Source: Ruminococcus flavefaciens 007c
GTDB lineage: Bacteria > Bacillota > Clostridia > Oscillospirales > Ruminococcaceae
NCBI RefSeq assembly: GCF_000571935.1
Contig: NZ_ATAX01000026.1
Location: 1-64,000 of the forward strand
Direction: 5' to 3'
DNA length: 64,000 nt
Positions 51,360-59,505 of the stretch are shown here, piece after piece. The notes under the pieces are model-generated. The model saw nothing but the letters and a program-made list of their open reading frames with translations. It did not search any database and was not told the origin of the DNA. A program made the position numbers and the translations under genes. Every line of letters starts with the position of its first letter. Within the stretch, counting starts at the first letter, position 1.

Positions 51360-51635
51360 ATGAATAAGTTTTTAGTTGCTATTTTAGCTGCTGGCGCAGC
51401 AGCTGCCGTTGGATATGTTGCTGCACAGGCTCTGAAGGATAAGAGCGCAGGTTCTGATTATGATGATGACGATTACGATGATTTCGATAACTTTGACACA
51501 GACGAGAGCATCGACTTCGAGATCAACGATGATTCCGTAAAGGAAGCTGCCGAAGAGATAAAGGACAAGGCAGAGGACGTTGTTGAGGACGTTAAGGATG
51601 CTGCTGAGGACATTATCGACGACATCAAGGACTAA
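51360..51635 (+). CDS. Small membrane-anchored acidic protein
   Basis: 91 residues. A hydrophobic Ala/Gly-rich N-terminal segment (about 4-22), then an Asp-rich stretch (residues 33-57) and a regular amphipathic helix of VEDVKDAAEDIIDDIKD type, recalling the charged tails of other proteins here and LEA/stress-type helices. Probably anchored at the membrane. Function unknown. It starts at ATG 51360 after AGAGGAAAT. Its own promoter and terminator. Confidence 0.75.
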   Translation: MNKFLVAILAAGAAAAVGYVAAQALKDKSAGSDYDDDDYDDFDNFDTDESIDFEINDDSVKEAAEEIKDKAEDVVEDVKDAAEDIIDDIKD

Positions 51636-51645
51636 TGATCTTTCA

Positions 51646-51668
51646 AGGGAGCGTAAGCTCCCTTTTTT
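51646..51668 (+). terminator. Terminator of the small acidic protein gene
   Basis: AGGGAGC, GTAA loop, GCTCCCT, T-run. Confidence 0.92.
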
Positions 51669-51747
51669 GCTGTTTTGTAAAAGAGAGCAAAAAATGTCGC
51701 TGCTTATTGATTATATTGTGAGATGTTACAAAATGCAGCTTATACCC

Positions 51748-51776
51748 TTGACAAGCAGTAAGTGTTCTGGTATAAT
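51748..51776 (+). promoter_or_regulatory. Promoter of tRNA-Pro
   Basis: TTGACA (51748-51753), 17 bases, TATAAT (51771-51776): full consensus. Confidence 0.85.
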
Positions 51777-51815
51777 ATAAAAGCTGTCCGTCAAGGACTT
51801 GCCGAAGAATAAATC

Positions 51816-51892
51816 CGAGGCGTAGCTCAGTTTGGTAGAGTGCTTGCTTTGGGAGCAAGATGCCGCAGGTTCGAGTCCTGTCGCCTCGACCA
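51816..51892 (+). tRNA. tRNA-Pro (TGG)
   Basis: Cloverleaf with acceptor arms CGAGGCG/CGCCTCG, anticodon stem CTTGC/GCAAG around loop TTTGGGA (anticodon TGG), GGTTCGAGTCC T-arm and encoded CCA. Confidence 0.97.
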
Positions 51893-51917
51893 GACATAAA
51901 AAAGTCGAAAAAAGTAC

Positions 51918-51946
51918 TTGACAAACAGAAGCAAATGTGATATAAT
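51918..51946 (+). promoter_or_regulatory. Promoter of tRNA-Thr and tRNA-Tyr
   Basis: TTGACA (51918-51923), 17 bases, TATAAT (51941-51946). Confidence 0.85.
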
Positions 51947-51960
51947 AATTAAGCATTAGC

Positions 51961-52036
51961 GCTGGTGTAGCTCAGTTGGTAGAGCAGCTGATTTGTAATC
52001 AGCAGGTCGGGGGTTCGAGTCCGTCCACCAGCTCCA
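51961..52036 (+). tRNA. tRNA-Thr (TGT)
   Basis: Acceptor arms GCTGGTG/CACCAGC, anticodon stem CTGAT/ATCAG around TTTGTAA (anticodon TGT), encoded CCA. Confidence 0.97.
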
Positions 52037-52070
52037 TTATTTTGTCTTGCGACAGAATAGAATCTTTTAT

Positions 52071-52156
52071 GGGAGAGTTCCCGAGTGGCCAAAGGGGGCA
52101 GACTGTAAATCTGTTGCTTTTCAGCTTCGATGGTCCGAATCCATCCTCTCCCACCA
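52071..52156 (+). tRNA. tRNA-Tyr (GTA)
   Basis: 86 bases with a long variable arm. Acceptor arms GGGAGAG/CTCTCCC, anticodon loop CTGTAAA (anticodon GTA), encoded CCA. Confidence 0.96.
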
Positions 52157-52161
52157 GAAAC

Positions 52162-52230
52162 GCCCCGAAAAATCGGGGCTGTTTTTGTTTCACCCGCCGT
52201 AAACCTTGCAAATTCCTGCAAGGGCTTTTT
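52162..52230 (+). terminator. Two tandem terminators after the tRNA genes
   Basis: GCCCCGA/TCGGGGC with a TTTTT tail (52162-52186), then CCTTGCA/TGCAAGG with GCTTTTTT (52204-52230). Confidence 0.85.
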
Positions 52231-52369
52231 TATGCCCGGAAAAAAAGAGGATTTGCACGGAAATAAAGCCTGTATGTTCAGAAATGTATATATAATGCGG
52301 AAAAATCGGCGAAGGCCGTTTACATATATAAACATAAGAAAGTCTAAGACTATCTGGAGGAAAGAAAAT

Positions 52370-54193
52370 ATGATAAGAGAAGATCTGAGAAACATTGCCA
52401 TTATCGCACACGTTGACCACGGCAAGACTACCCTCGTTGACGAGATGCTCAAGCAGGGCGGCGTTTTCCGTGAAAATCAGGAAGTTGCAGAGCGTGTAAT
52501 GGACTCAAACGACATCGAGAGGGAAAGAGGTATCACTATCCTTGCAAAGAATACCTCGGTAATGTACAATGGTACAAAGATCAACATCATCGACACTCCC
52601 GGCCATGCTGACTTCGGCGGAGAGGTTGAGCGTGTACTGGAAATGGTAGACGGCGTTCTCCTGCTGGTAGATGCAGCTGAGGGCCCCATGCCGCAGACTC
52701 GTTTCGTGCTCTCTAAGGCACTGGAAATGGGACATAAGATAATAGTAGTAGTAAATAAGATAGACCGTCCTGACGCTCGTCTCGACGAGATCGGCGATGA
52801 GGTGCTGGAGCTCCTTCTCGACCTGGACGCCAACGAGGAACAGCTGGAGAGCCCTCTGCTCTTCTGCTCGGGCAGAAGCGGTACAGCTTCACTCAGCCAG
52901 TACGAGGCAGGTACAGACCTGAAGCCCCTTTTCGATACTATCATCAATTATATAGAGCCTCCCAAGGGCGAGGAGAATGATCCTCTCCAGATGCTCATAT
53001 CCTCTATTGACTATAACGAGTACGTTGGACGTATCGGTATCGGCCGTATCGTAAGAGGAAAGATAGGTGTAAACCAGCAGGTTACTGTCTGTGATTATAC
53101 AGGCTCAAAGAAGAATTACAACGCAAAGATAGTTTCGCTCCTCCAGATACAGGGACTCAACCGTGTTCCCGTTCAGGAGGCTCAGATGGGCGACATCGTA
53201 TGGATCTCTGGTATCGAGAACATAACCATAGGTGATACGATCTGTGCAACAGATGCTCCCGATCCGCTCCCCTTCGTAAAGATCAGCGAGCCCACAGTAG
53301 AAATGACATTCTCTGTAAACGACAGCCCCTTTGCAGGCCGCGAGGGTAAGTTCGTTACATCACGTCAGCTCCGTGAGAGACTCTTCAAGGAGCTCCTCAA
53401 GGACGTTTCTCTCCGCGTTGAGGAGACAGACTCCACAGACGCATTCCGCGTAGCAGGCAGAGGCGAGATGCACCTGTCCATACTCATCGAGAATATGCGC
53501 CGCGAGGGCTATGAGCTAGGCGTATCAACTCCCCGTGTTCTCTTCAAGAACGATGAGAACGGCAGAAAGCTGGAGCCTATCGAGCGCCTTGTCGTTGACG
53601 TTCCCGAGGACTGCGTCGGCTCTGTAATGGAGAAGATCGGCTCACGTAAGGGCGATATGGTGGATATGCACCCCCAGGGAAGCCGTATGCGTATCGAGTT
53701 CCTTATCCCTGCAAGAGGACTTTTCGGCTATAAGAGCGAATTCCTTACAGATACAAAGGGCGAGGGTATAATGAGCCACGTATTCGACGGCTATCAGCCT
53801 TACAAGGGCGACATCGAGCGCAGAAACACAGGCTCTCTCGTTTCGTTCGAGACAGGCGAGGCTGTTACCTACGGTCTTTACAATGCTCAGGAGCGCGGAC
53901 AGCTCTTCATCACATCGGGTACTCCCGTATATGAGGGTATGATCGTGGGAGCTTCACCGAAGACAGAAGATCTCGTTGTAAATGTCTGCAAGAAGAAGCA
54001 CCTGACAAATACCCGCGCAAGCGGAAGCGATGACGCTCTCCGTCTCGTTCCTCCGAGAGTTCTCAGCCTTGAGGACTGCCTTGAGTTCCTTGCTGATGAC
54101 GAGCTCCTCGAGGTAACTCCCGAATCTCTGCGTATCAGAAAGAGAGTTCTCAGCAATACACAGAGAGCTAAGGACAGAGGAAAAAAGAATTGA
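52370..54193 (+). CDS. typA: Ribosome-associated GTPase TypA/BipA
   Basis: 607 residues. The G domain has AHVDHGKTTL (P-loop), DTPGHADF and NKIDRPDA; then EF-G-like domains II, III and V, and the BipA-specific C-terminal domain with GSLVSFETGEAVTYGL and TRASGSDDALRL. It is a translational GTPase linked to 50S assembly and stress. ATG 52370 follows TGGAGG (52355-52360); the longer frame extends into the tRNA-Tyr gene and is rejected. A -10-like TATAAT at 52291-52296 has no clear -35. Confidence 0.96.
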   Translation: MIREDLRNIAIIAHVDHGKTTLVDEMLKQGGVFRENQEVAERVMDSNDIERERGITILAKNTSVMYNGTKINIIDTPGHADFGGEVERVLEMVDGVLLLVDAAEGPMPQTRFVLSKALEMGHKIIVVVNKIDRPDARLDEIGDEVLELLLDLDANEEQLESPLLFCSGRSGTASLSQYEAGTDLKPLFDTIINYIEPPKGEENDPLQMLISSIDYNEYVGRIGIGRIVRGKIGVNQQVTVCDYTGSKKNYNAKIVSLLQIQGLNRVPVQEAQMGDIVWISGIENITIGDTICATDAPDPLPFVKISEPTVEMTFSVNDSPFAGREGKFVTSRQLRERLFKELLKDVSLRVEETDSTDAFRVAGRGEMHLSILIENMRREGYELGVSTPRVLFKNDENGRKLEPIERLVVDVPEDCVGSVMEKIGSRKGDMVDMHPQGSRMRIEFLIPARGLFGYKSEFLTDTKGEGIMSHVFDGYQPYKGDIERRNTGSLVSFETGEAVTYGLYNAQERGQLFITSGTPVYEGMIVGASPKTEDLVVNVCKKKHLTNTRASGSDDALRLVPPRVLSLEDCLEFLADDELLEVTPESLRIRKRVLSNTQRAKDRGKKN

Positions 54194-54251
54194 TTTTTTC
54201 ATCAAATCAACACAATTAGACCATATAATTTGCAGGTTTTGGAGATATAAT

Positions 54252-54944
54252 ATGAAAGAACATATTGTGGCATCGCTGGCTGCGGCGGCAGCAGCTGCGT
54301 TCCTTCTGGCCGCTTGCGGCAATAAGGTCGCCAAAAACAGTGAGGTCATAAACAGCAGTACGGATGCTTCAGCAGCTTCCGAGGAAAATACCGAAGCAGG
54401 ATCCTATGCTCCGCTGGCTACGGTCAGAGAGAGGAATATCGTTTCTGCCGAGGATTTCGATTACGAGATCTACGACGGCGGTGTCATCATCACCCGTTAT
54501 AAGGGCAAGGACACCGAGGTGGAGATACCCGGCGAGATAGAGGGCTCTCCCGTTATTGAAATAGGCTTCTATGCCTTTGAAGCAAACTACGGGCTCACTT
54601 CAGTGACGCTTCCCGAGACCGTAAAGGTCATAGGTGAAGCGGCCTTTGCTGACTGTCAGTCTCTTGTGAGCATCAACCTGCCGTCAGGTCTTACAGAAAT
54701 AGAATGTGGTGCTTTTGCAGGATGCAGCGCTCTTCCCGAGCTTACCGTGCCTGCGCAGGTAACACGTATACAAAAACAGGCTTTTACCGCCTGTACGGGA
54801 ATGAGGAGCCTTACTATACTTAGTCCTGAGCTTAAATACGAAAACTGGGGGCTCGAAGAGCTGCCCGATCTTACAGTGTATGCGCCCGAGGGTTCTGCGG
54901 CTGCCGAATGGGCAGGCGCTATGGGCAAATATGCGGTTTATTGA
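54252..54944 (+). CDS. LRR_5 lipoprotein
   Basis: 230 residues. A signal peptide with an Ala run ends in the lipobox LAAC (Cys22); a short Ser/Ala linker leads to four or five BspA-type leucine-rich repeats (about 95-225, e.g. VIGEAAFADCQSLVSINLPSG). A small membrane-tethered relative of the large LRR proteins in this window. Binding partner unknown. First of three lipoprotein genes in a row; the next starts 20 bases downstream. Confidence 0.8.
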   Translation: MKEHIVASLAAAAAAAFLLAACGNKVAKNSEVINSSTDASAASEENTEAGSYAPLATVRERNIVSAEDFDYEIYDGGVIITRYKGKDTEVEIPGEIEGSPVIEIGFYAFEANYGLTSVTLPETVKVIGEAAFADCQSLVSINLPSGLTEIECGAFAGCSALPELTVPAQVTRIQKQAFTACTGMRSLTILSPELKYENWGLEELPDLTVYAPEGSAAAEWAGAMGKYAVY

Positions 54945-54964
54945 TCAAGAGAGGAAAAAAGGCT

Positions 54965-55777
54965 ATGAAAAATTTAAAAATCGCAGCACTTATTATTGCT
55001 GCAGCAGCAGGTATACAGACTTTTGCAGGCTGCGGCAAGAAATCAGACACCAGCAGTCCCGTCAATGCAGAAACATCTGCTAAGTCATCAAATGCACCTG
55101 TTGTAGGCGGTACGGAGCTTTCAGGAGATAATTACGATAAGGAAGCTTATTACAACAAGATAACTGAAAAGGTCAACAATGCCAAGGTGGATGATAAGGT
55201 ACTCGTTCTCGGTTCTGTAAAGAAGGATGTTATTACTCCCGAGGAGGGCGCAGAGGACGCTGAGCTCGGTGCATACAGAGTAACAGGTGACGGTATCAAG
55301 GTGTATTTTGACGACGCTTCCTTCAAGGAAGAGAATGTTCTCACCCTTGCAAAGTATTTCATGTCATTCTCTGCTGCTGACTATAATACATACCAGAAAT
55401 GTATCATGCCCAGCTATGTTACCGAAATGGATGCATTCCTTCAGAAGGAGTATCAGTATGATCTCAAGACATCATTTGCAAAGCAGTGCTCAAATATTGC
55501 TGACAAGATGTATGGAGACTACAGCATTACACGTATAAAGATCGAACCCGCACCCAAGTATGCCGAGGACAAGGAGAACCTTGACACTTATTTCAAGTCT
55601 CTCAGCGATATTTTCGGCAAGGATTACTACGAGCAGGTAAAGGGCGAGAGCGATGAGATCGTTGATGCCTGCTTCTATGTAATGGGCGAGGACGCTTACG
55701 GCAGAGAACAGATGATCGTAAGCGGATACGAGATAGTATTTGCCGTAAAGGACGGAAAGTATTATACATTCGGCTAA
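54965..55777 (+). CDS. Lipoprotein of unknown function (A)
   Basis: 270 residues. Signal peptide with lipobox FAGC (Cys22). The mature part has a Ser/Thr-rich linker and then an alpha/beta domain without a motif I know. Its middle (LAKYFMSFSAADYNTYQKCIMPSYVTEMDAF) resembles in pattern that of the next gene (LSNYFYALSERNPEYLKKAVHPDL), so the two may be distant paralogs. AGAGG precedes ATG 54965. The second member of a three-gene lipoprotein run. Confidence 0.7.
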   Translation: MKNLKIAALIIAAAAGIQTFAGCGKKSDTSSPVNAETSAKSSNAPVVGGTELSGDNYDKEAYYNKITEKVNNAKVDDKVLVLGSVKKDVITPEEGAEDAELGAYRVTGDGIKVYFDDASFKEENVLTLAKYFMSFSAADYNTYQKCIMPSYVTEMDAFLQKEYQYDLKTSFAKQCSNIADKMYGDYSITRIKIEPAPKYAEDKENLDTYFKSLSDIFGKDYYEQVKGESDEIVDACFYVMGEDAYGREQMIVSGYEIVFAVKDGKYYTFG

Positions 55778-55789
55778 GGAGCGATTATA

Positions 55790-56461
55790 ATGAAAAGAGC
55801 GTTTACAAAGGCCGCAGCTCTTGCTGCCGCATTGACTATGATCTTTTCTGCGGCATCATGCAGCGAGAAGAAACAGTCTGATAAATCCAATAATCTGGCA
55901 GGAGGTAGTCCTCCCGCTAATGCCAGCATGGAGCTTGAGGATATGCCCTATGGTGCAGAGTATTTTCAGAAGCTCTCCAGTGAGAGCGATGTGCCTCTCA
56001 GCATAGAGTACGATCCGAGATTTGTAACAGACGCCGAAGCAGATGCTCTTTCAAATTATTTCTATGCTCTTTCCGAAAGAAACCCCGAGTACCTCAAAAA
56101 GGCTGTACATCCCGATCTTCTGAAGTACCGTCTTGCGAATTCAAGCTACGAAAACGAGCAGGAGTTCCTTGACGCAGAGTATGAGCTTATCAAGCAGTAC
56201 ACAGGCTCTGATTTTACCTTTGATTATATACTGGTGGACGGACGCCTCAAAGATGATACTGACAGCGCCTTTGAGACATATGACAAGCTCATGGAGACAG
56301 CTTCTCCCGGCTGCAATATAACCACGAGGAATGTTTATATGGTGAACTGTACCTATGCCAAGCCCGACGACGGAGGCAGCTATTCTCTCCAGATGAGACT
56401 GGGCGATTATATGTATATCTGTGTATATACCATCGACGGCGAGACATACGTAGTATCATAA
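55790..56461 (+). CDS. Lipoprotein of unknown function (B)
   Basis: 223 residues. Signal peptide with lipobox AASC (Cys24), polar linker, then a domain with a pattern similar to lipoprotein A: a short helix-rich NYFYALSERNPEYL segment, VHPDLLKYR, and a C-terminal strand-rich part. It starts 12 bases after lipoprotein A ends, with AAGGAG upstream, so it is almost surely in the same operon. Function unknown. Confidence 0.7.
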   Translation: MKRAFTKAAALAAALTMIFSAASCSEKKQSDKSNNLAGGSPPANASMELEDMPYGAEYFQKLSSESDVPLSIEYDPRFVTDAEADALSNYFYALSERNPEYLKKAVHPDLLKYRLANSSYENEQEFLDAEYELIKQYTGSDFTFDYILVDGRLKDDTDSAFETYDKLMETASPGCNITTRNVYMVNCTYAKPDDGGSYSLQMRLGDYMYICVYTIDGETYVVS

Positions 56462-56528
56462 CATATCATAGCGGCGGCAGGAATGCTGCCGCTATTTGTT
56501 ACGAAATTCTTAATTTTCTGTTATCGTA

Positions 56529-56557
56529 TTGAAAAACATGATCGTATGTGCTATAAT
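56529..56557 (+). promoter_or_regulatory. Promoter of the small secreted peptide gene
   Basis: TTGAAA (56529-56534), 17 bases, TATAAT (56552-56557). Confidence 0.75.
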
Positions 56558-56581
56558 GCGTTTAAAGGGGGAATTTGCACC

Positions 56582-56710
56582 ATGAAAAACGTCTTTAAAA
56601 CTGCCGCTGCCATATTGGTTGCCGCTGCTGCCTGTCTTATCGGCAATATGCACGGATTCGCTGAAGGCAGATGCTGCACTGCAGCTGAACAGGCTTATAT
56701 CCAGCAATAA
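56582..56710 (+). CDS. Small secreted Cys-containing peptide
   Basis: 42 residues. MKNVFK then an Ala/Val-rich hydrophobic core and a likely signal peptidase site after GFA (residue 27), which would release a 15-residue peptide EGRCCTAAEQAYIQQ. Supported as a gene by a consensus-like promoter 25-53 bases upstream, AAAGGGGG before the ATG, and hairpins downstream. Family not recognised; a signalling peptide or a short-lived membrane peptide are both possible. Confidence 0.55.
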   Translation: MKNVFKTAAAILVAAAACLIGNMHGFAEGRCCTAAEQAYIQQ

Positions 56711-56762
56711 TTCCGCAAGATGATATGAATGAGGAATAAGAGTAATCTTTTATAATAAAGGT

Positions 56763-56881
56763 GCCGTTTATCATCGTGTTGATCTATGCTGATGATGGCG
56801 GCTTTTATCATTAGCGGTACAGTATAAGGGTATCGCAATGAAAATTGCAATTATAGGACGGTCTCCGGCCGTCCTTTTTTG
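56763..56881 (+). terminator. Two hairpins upstream of the PstS-like gene
   Basis: A long imperfect stem GCCGTTTATCATC / GATGATGGCGGC with TTTTATC (56763-56808), then GGACGG/CCGTCC with a T-run (56856-56881). Confidence 0.65.
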
Positions 56882-56962
56882 TTACAATTGATTTACAGCT
56901 TATTTAAGATTTACGGCATTTAGTTGATTTTAATATGCTATGGTGGTATAATGATGTCATAT
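56855..56962 (+). repeat. 108-base terminator-promoter cassette, copy 1
   Basis: Runs from AGGACGG to the TCATAT after the -10 box. It matches 58566-58673 in order and in length: hairpin, T-run, TTTAAnAT, TTGAnT, TATAATnATGTCATAT. Confidence 0.65.
56924..56952 (+). promoter_or_regulatory. Promoter of the PstS-like gene
   Basis: TTGATT (56924-56929), 17 bases, TATAAT (56947-56952). Confidence 0.75.
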
Positions 56963-57009
56963 GCGCGGATCACCGAGTCTGATATATCTGCGCAGAAGGA
57001 GAATATTAT

Positions 57010-58038
57010 ATGGAACATGACAGGATAAAGCGGCTGAGACTTATCCCGCTGCTTTTTTTGCTGCCTTCGCTGCTGCTGGTGATACAGATGAGCGCAAAGA
57101 CTCATTCTGCCTATGAAGGTCATCACAGTATCGAGCGTGACAAGATCGATGACCTGTTGCTCAGATGTGCGCCTTTACCGGACTGGAAAAAGCTCGATAA
57201 GGGTGGATTCAGCATCTCAAGAGAACATATGGAGTATGTCGGCGGCTCGAAAGCGACTGTTCCGCTGTATGCAGAGCTTGAAAGACAATGCTTTGACAAC
57301 AGCGGAGAGGAAAAGGCACCTTTTGACACGAAGTACACCTATAATTCCTTTTCTTCCCTTATCTATACCTATGCAGGCAAAACAGAGGACGACGCTGATT
57401 TTCTTACATACAACGAGAAGCACATCCTCTTCGAGAAGGGCGTGCCTGCCGACTCTGCCGAAAAGGCCGAGAAAGCGGGACTTGAACTGGTGACAGAGCC
57501 CATAGCCTACGACGGTCTGGTGTTTTTCACCCACAGGGACAATCCTGTTGAAAGCCTCACTTTAAAGCAGATCCAGGATATTTACAGCGGAAAGATCACC
57601 AACTGGAAGGACGTAGGTGGTAACGATGAAAAAATAGTGGCCTATCAGCGCTCTGAGGGCAGCGAGGAACAGTGGACCATGGATACCAAGGTCATGGGAT
57701 TCGTGAAAATGACAGAGCCCGAGGAGAGCTATATGGAGGGCAGTACCCGTTTTGTGGGCGAGTATGTCAATAAGGTGAACAGCCTCGGCTATACCAGCGG
57801 AGCCTGCTTTCAGAGGCTTTATGCGTCAGAGGATATAAAAAAGCTGAAGATTGACGGAACAGAGCCCTCGGAGGATACCTTCCGCAGCGGCGCATATCCC
57901 ATAGTTGATACCTACTATGTTATTACAGTAAGGGGCGATGACAGTATATCGCAGGATCTCAGGAGATATATACTCAGCGACAGGGGACAGCAGCTGGTAA
58001 GAATGGCAGGCCTGTGTCCTGTAAAGGAAGTGCGGTGA
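57010..58038 (+). CDS. Membrane-anchored PstS-like substrate-binding protein
   Basis: 342 residues. An N-terminal hydrophobic segment (about 10-28) without a lipobox acts as signal or anchor. The rest has a PBP-like fold of the phosphate-binding type: EPIAYDGLVFFTHRDNPVESLTLKQIQDIYSGKITNWKDVGG and QRSEGSEEQW are characteristic (PBP_like_2). Such proteins bind phosphate or another small anion. No pst permease genes adjoin; instead a 4-helix membrane protein follows 5 bases later. It may be a sensor rather than part of a transporter. Confidence 0.75.
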   Translation: MEHDRIKRLRLIPLLFLLPSLLLVIQMSAKTHSAYEGHHSIERDKIDDLLLRCAPLPDWKKLDKGGFSISREHMEYVGGSKATVPLYAELERQCFDNSGEEKAPFDTKYTYNSFSSLIYTYAGKTEDDADFLTYNEKHILFEKGVPADSAEKAEKAGLELVTEPIAYDGLVFFTHRDNPVESLTLKQIQDIYSGKITNWKDVGGNDEKIVAYQRSEGSEEQWTMDTKVMGFVKMTEPEESYMEGSTRFVGEYVNKVNSLGYTSGACFQRLYASEDIKKLKIDGTEPSEDTFRSGAYPIVDTYYVITVRGDDSISQDLRRYILSDRGQQLVRMAGLCPVKEVR

Positions 58039-58043
58039 GAGAT

Positions 58044-58475
58044 ATGAAGGGATACAAACGCAAAGAGTTTATTTTAAGACAGGTCATGTGCGTATTCCTT
58101 GCTCTGGAGCTGTGTATACTCATATTCCTGAATATGGACAGGTACTTCAGCACCGAAAGGATCCATTTTGAGCTCATCCCCATAGGCAGACAGGTAGCGC
58201 TGCTGCTGTTATGTGTGGCAGCCATATTATTGGTGGCAGCCTGCTGCTTCAGCAGAAGGCTTTATGTGCTCATTGAGCTGCTTCATGTTCCTGCTGCTGT
58301 ATATATGCTGTTCAAGGGCTATGACAAGGCTGAGATCATCATATTGCTGAGCCTGATGCTTTTAAGACTGACGGTATATATAATAGTTTTCGCAGCAGCA
58401 AAAAATGCCGATTACAGAAAGCATATCTCCGCTATGGTCAAGGAGATCGGACGGAGCAGGAACGAAAGACACTGA
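58044..58475 (+). CDS. Small integral membrane protein, four helices
   Basis: 143 residues with four hydrophobic segments (about 15-32, 47-66, 70-88, 92-115). Basic ends suggest both termini are inside the cell. No family recognised. It begins 5 bases after the PstS-like gene's stop codon, so the two are probably co-translated and may form a complex. An upstream in-frame ATG at 58014, inside the PstS-like gene, is less likely. Confidence 0.65.
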   Translation: MKGYKRKEFILRQVMCVFLALELCILIFLNMDRYFSTERIHFELIPIGRQVALLLLCVAAILLVAACCFSRRLYVLIELLHVPAAVYMLFKGYDKAEIIILLSLMLLRLTVYIIVFAAAKNADYRKHISAMVKEIGRSRNERH

Positions 58476-58488
58476 AATATATAAAAAC

Positions 58489-58525
58489 GGCGGTCGCAGT
58501 AATTTTTACGGCGATCGTCTTTTTT
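58489..58525 (+). terminator. Terminator of the PstS-like operon
   Basis: GGCGGTCGC pairs with GCGATCGTC (two G-U pairs), followed by TTTTTT. Confidence 0.7.
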
Positions 58526-58565
58526 ACTAAGGGGACAGATATTACCAAAAATATCGGAAAATTAC

Positions 58566-58673
58566 AGGACGGTCAACAGCCGTCCTTTTTTATTACGGCT
58601 TTTTTACAATATATTTAAAATGCGCATATCTGTGTTGAATTACTGTATTTATAGTGCTATAATAATGTCATAT
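58566..58673 (+). repeat. 108-base terminator-promoter cassette, copy 2
   Basis: GGACGG/CCGTCC hairpin with T-run (58567-58592), AT-rich stretch and promoter, in the same order and total length as 56855-56962. Confidence 0.65.
58635..58663 (+). promoter_or_regulatory. Promoter of the paralogous membrane protein pair
   Basis: TTGAAT (58635-58640), 17 bases, TATAAT (58658-58663). Confidence 0.75.
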
Positions 58674-58713
58674 TAAGATAATAGCCATTATAGGCTGAAA
58701 GGTTGTAATATTA

Positions 58714-59505
58714 ATGAAAGCATTTGTAAAATCATGGATAGCTGTACTTTTTACTTTAACAATATGTGTATTCGGAAGTATGAACGCCTATGCATGGAAT
58801 TCAAGGGACGATGTGTTTATTTTAGAGTACAAAAACGCTCCGGAGGGAACGGTTTTCGCTGATATACTGTTCAAAAAAAACGAGGATGACAAGTATGGCA
58901 TCGGCAAGGACGATGAAAGCCCGTGTTCAAGTGTAGATCTGAAGCATTATGAGGAAGAGACAAAGGAAGGATATGACGGATACAACCATCATGATTACAC
59001 CGTACAGGAGCGTACTATAAAGCTTGATAAGAACTGCGGACTTGCAAAGTATGACGATGGCTATACCAGCCTTATGTTCAGAAGAGATCTGGCAACGGCA
59101 TACAGTATTTCCGACGGAGAATACATATTTGAGACCATAGCGCTTGATGCTAAGGAGGCTAAGAACACCGAGATAAGCAATTATTACGGCAGTTTGAAGG
59201 TTGCCTACTGTGATGAAAAGGGAAATGTGCTTATGGTCACGGAAGCGTATGAGCCTGAGATAACCGACAAGCCCACCAACTATTATGTAAAGGCTGACGG
59301 TCAGTCTCTTAAATGTACTCTTGATCATGGTGTAGATATAAGCAAGGGTTTTGGTGCACTGTTTATTGGTGCTGCCGTTTTTATGGCTTTGCTTTTCGTT
59401 GTGGGAATTGTCTTGATAGTGGCTGCTGTTCTGATAGTAGTACTGCTGATCAGGAAGCATAAGAAGAAAAAGAATTCCAGCGAGTACAGGGGGGATTATC
59501 CGTGA
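58714..59505 (+). CDS. Type I membrane protein of unknown family (paralog 1)
   Basis: 263 residues: signal peptide (1-27, cut after AYA), an outer domain (about 28-205) with NAPEGTVFADILFKKNEDDKYG, NCGLAKYDDGYTSLMF and KVAYCDEKGNVLMVTEAY, one long hydrophobic stretch (about 218-247) and a short basic tail. I do not recognise the family. The downstream gene is a clear paralog and overlaps it by four bases (GTGA), so both are translated together. Perhaps a two-subunit surface complex. Confidence 0.75.
   Translation: MKAFVKSWIAVLFTLTICVFGSMNAYAWNSRDDVFILEYKNAPEGTVFADILFKKNEDDKYGIGKDDESPCSSVDLKHYEEETKEGYDGYNHHDYTVQERTIKLDKNCGLAKYDDGYTSLMFRRDLATAYSISDGEYIFETIALDAKEAKNTEISNYYGSLKVAYCDEKGNVLMVTEAYEPEITDKPTNYYVKADGQSLKCTLDHGVDISKGFGALFIGAAVFMALLFVVGIVLIVAAVLIVVLLIRKHKKKKNSSEYRGDYP

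Noticed and set aside
52130-52369. N-terminal extension of TypA
   Set aside because: It would begin inside the tRNA-Tyr gene and read through two terminators.
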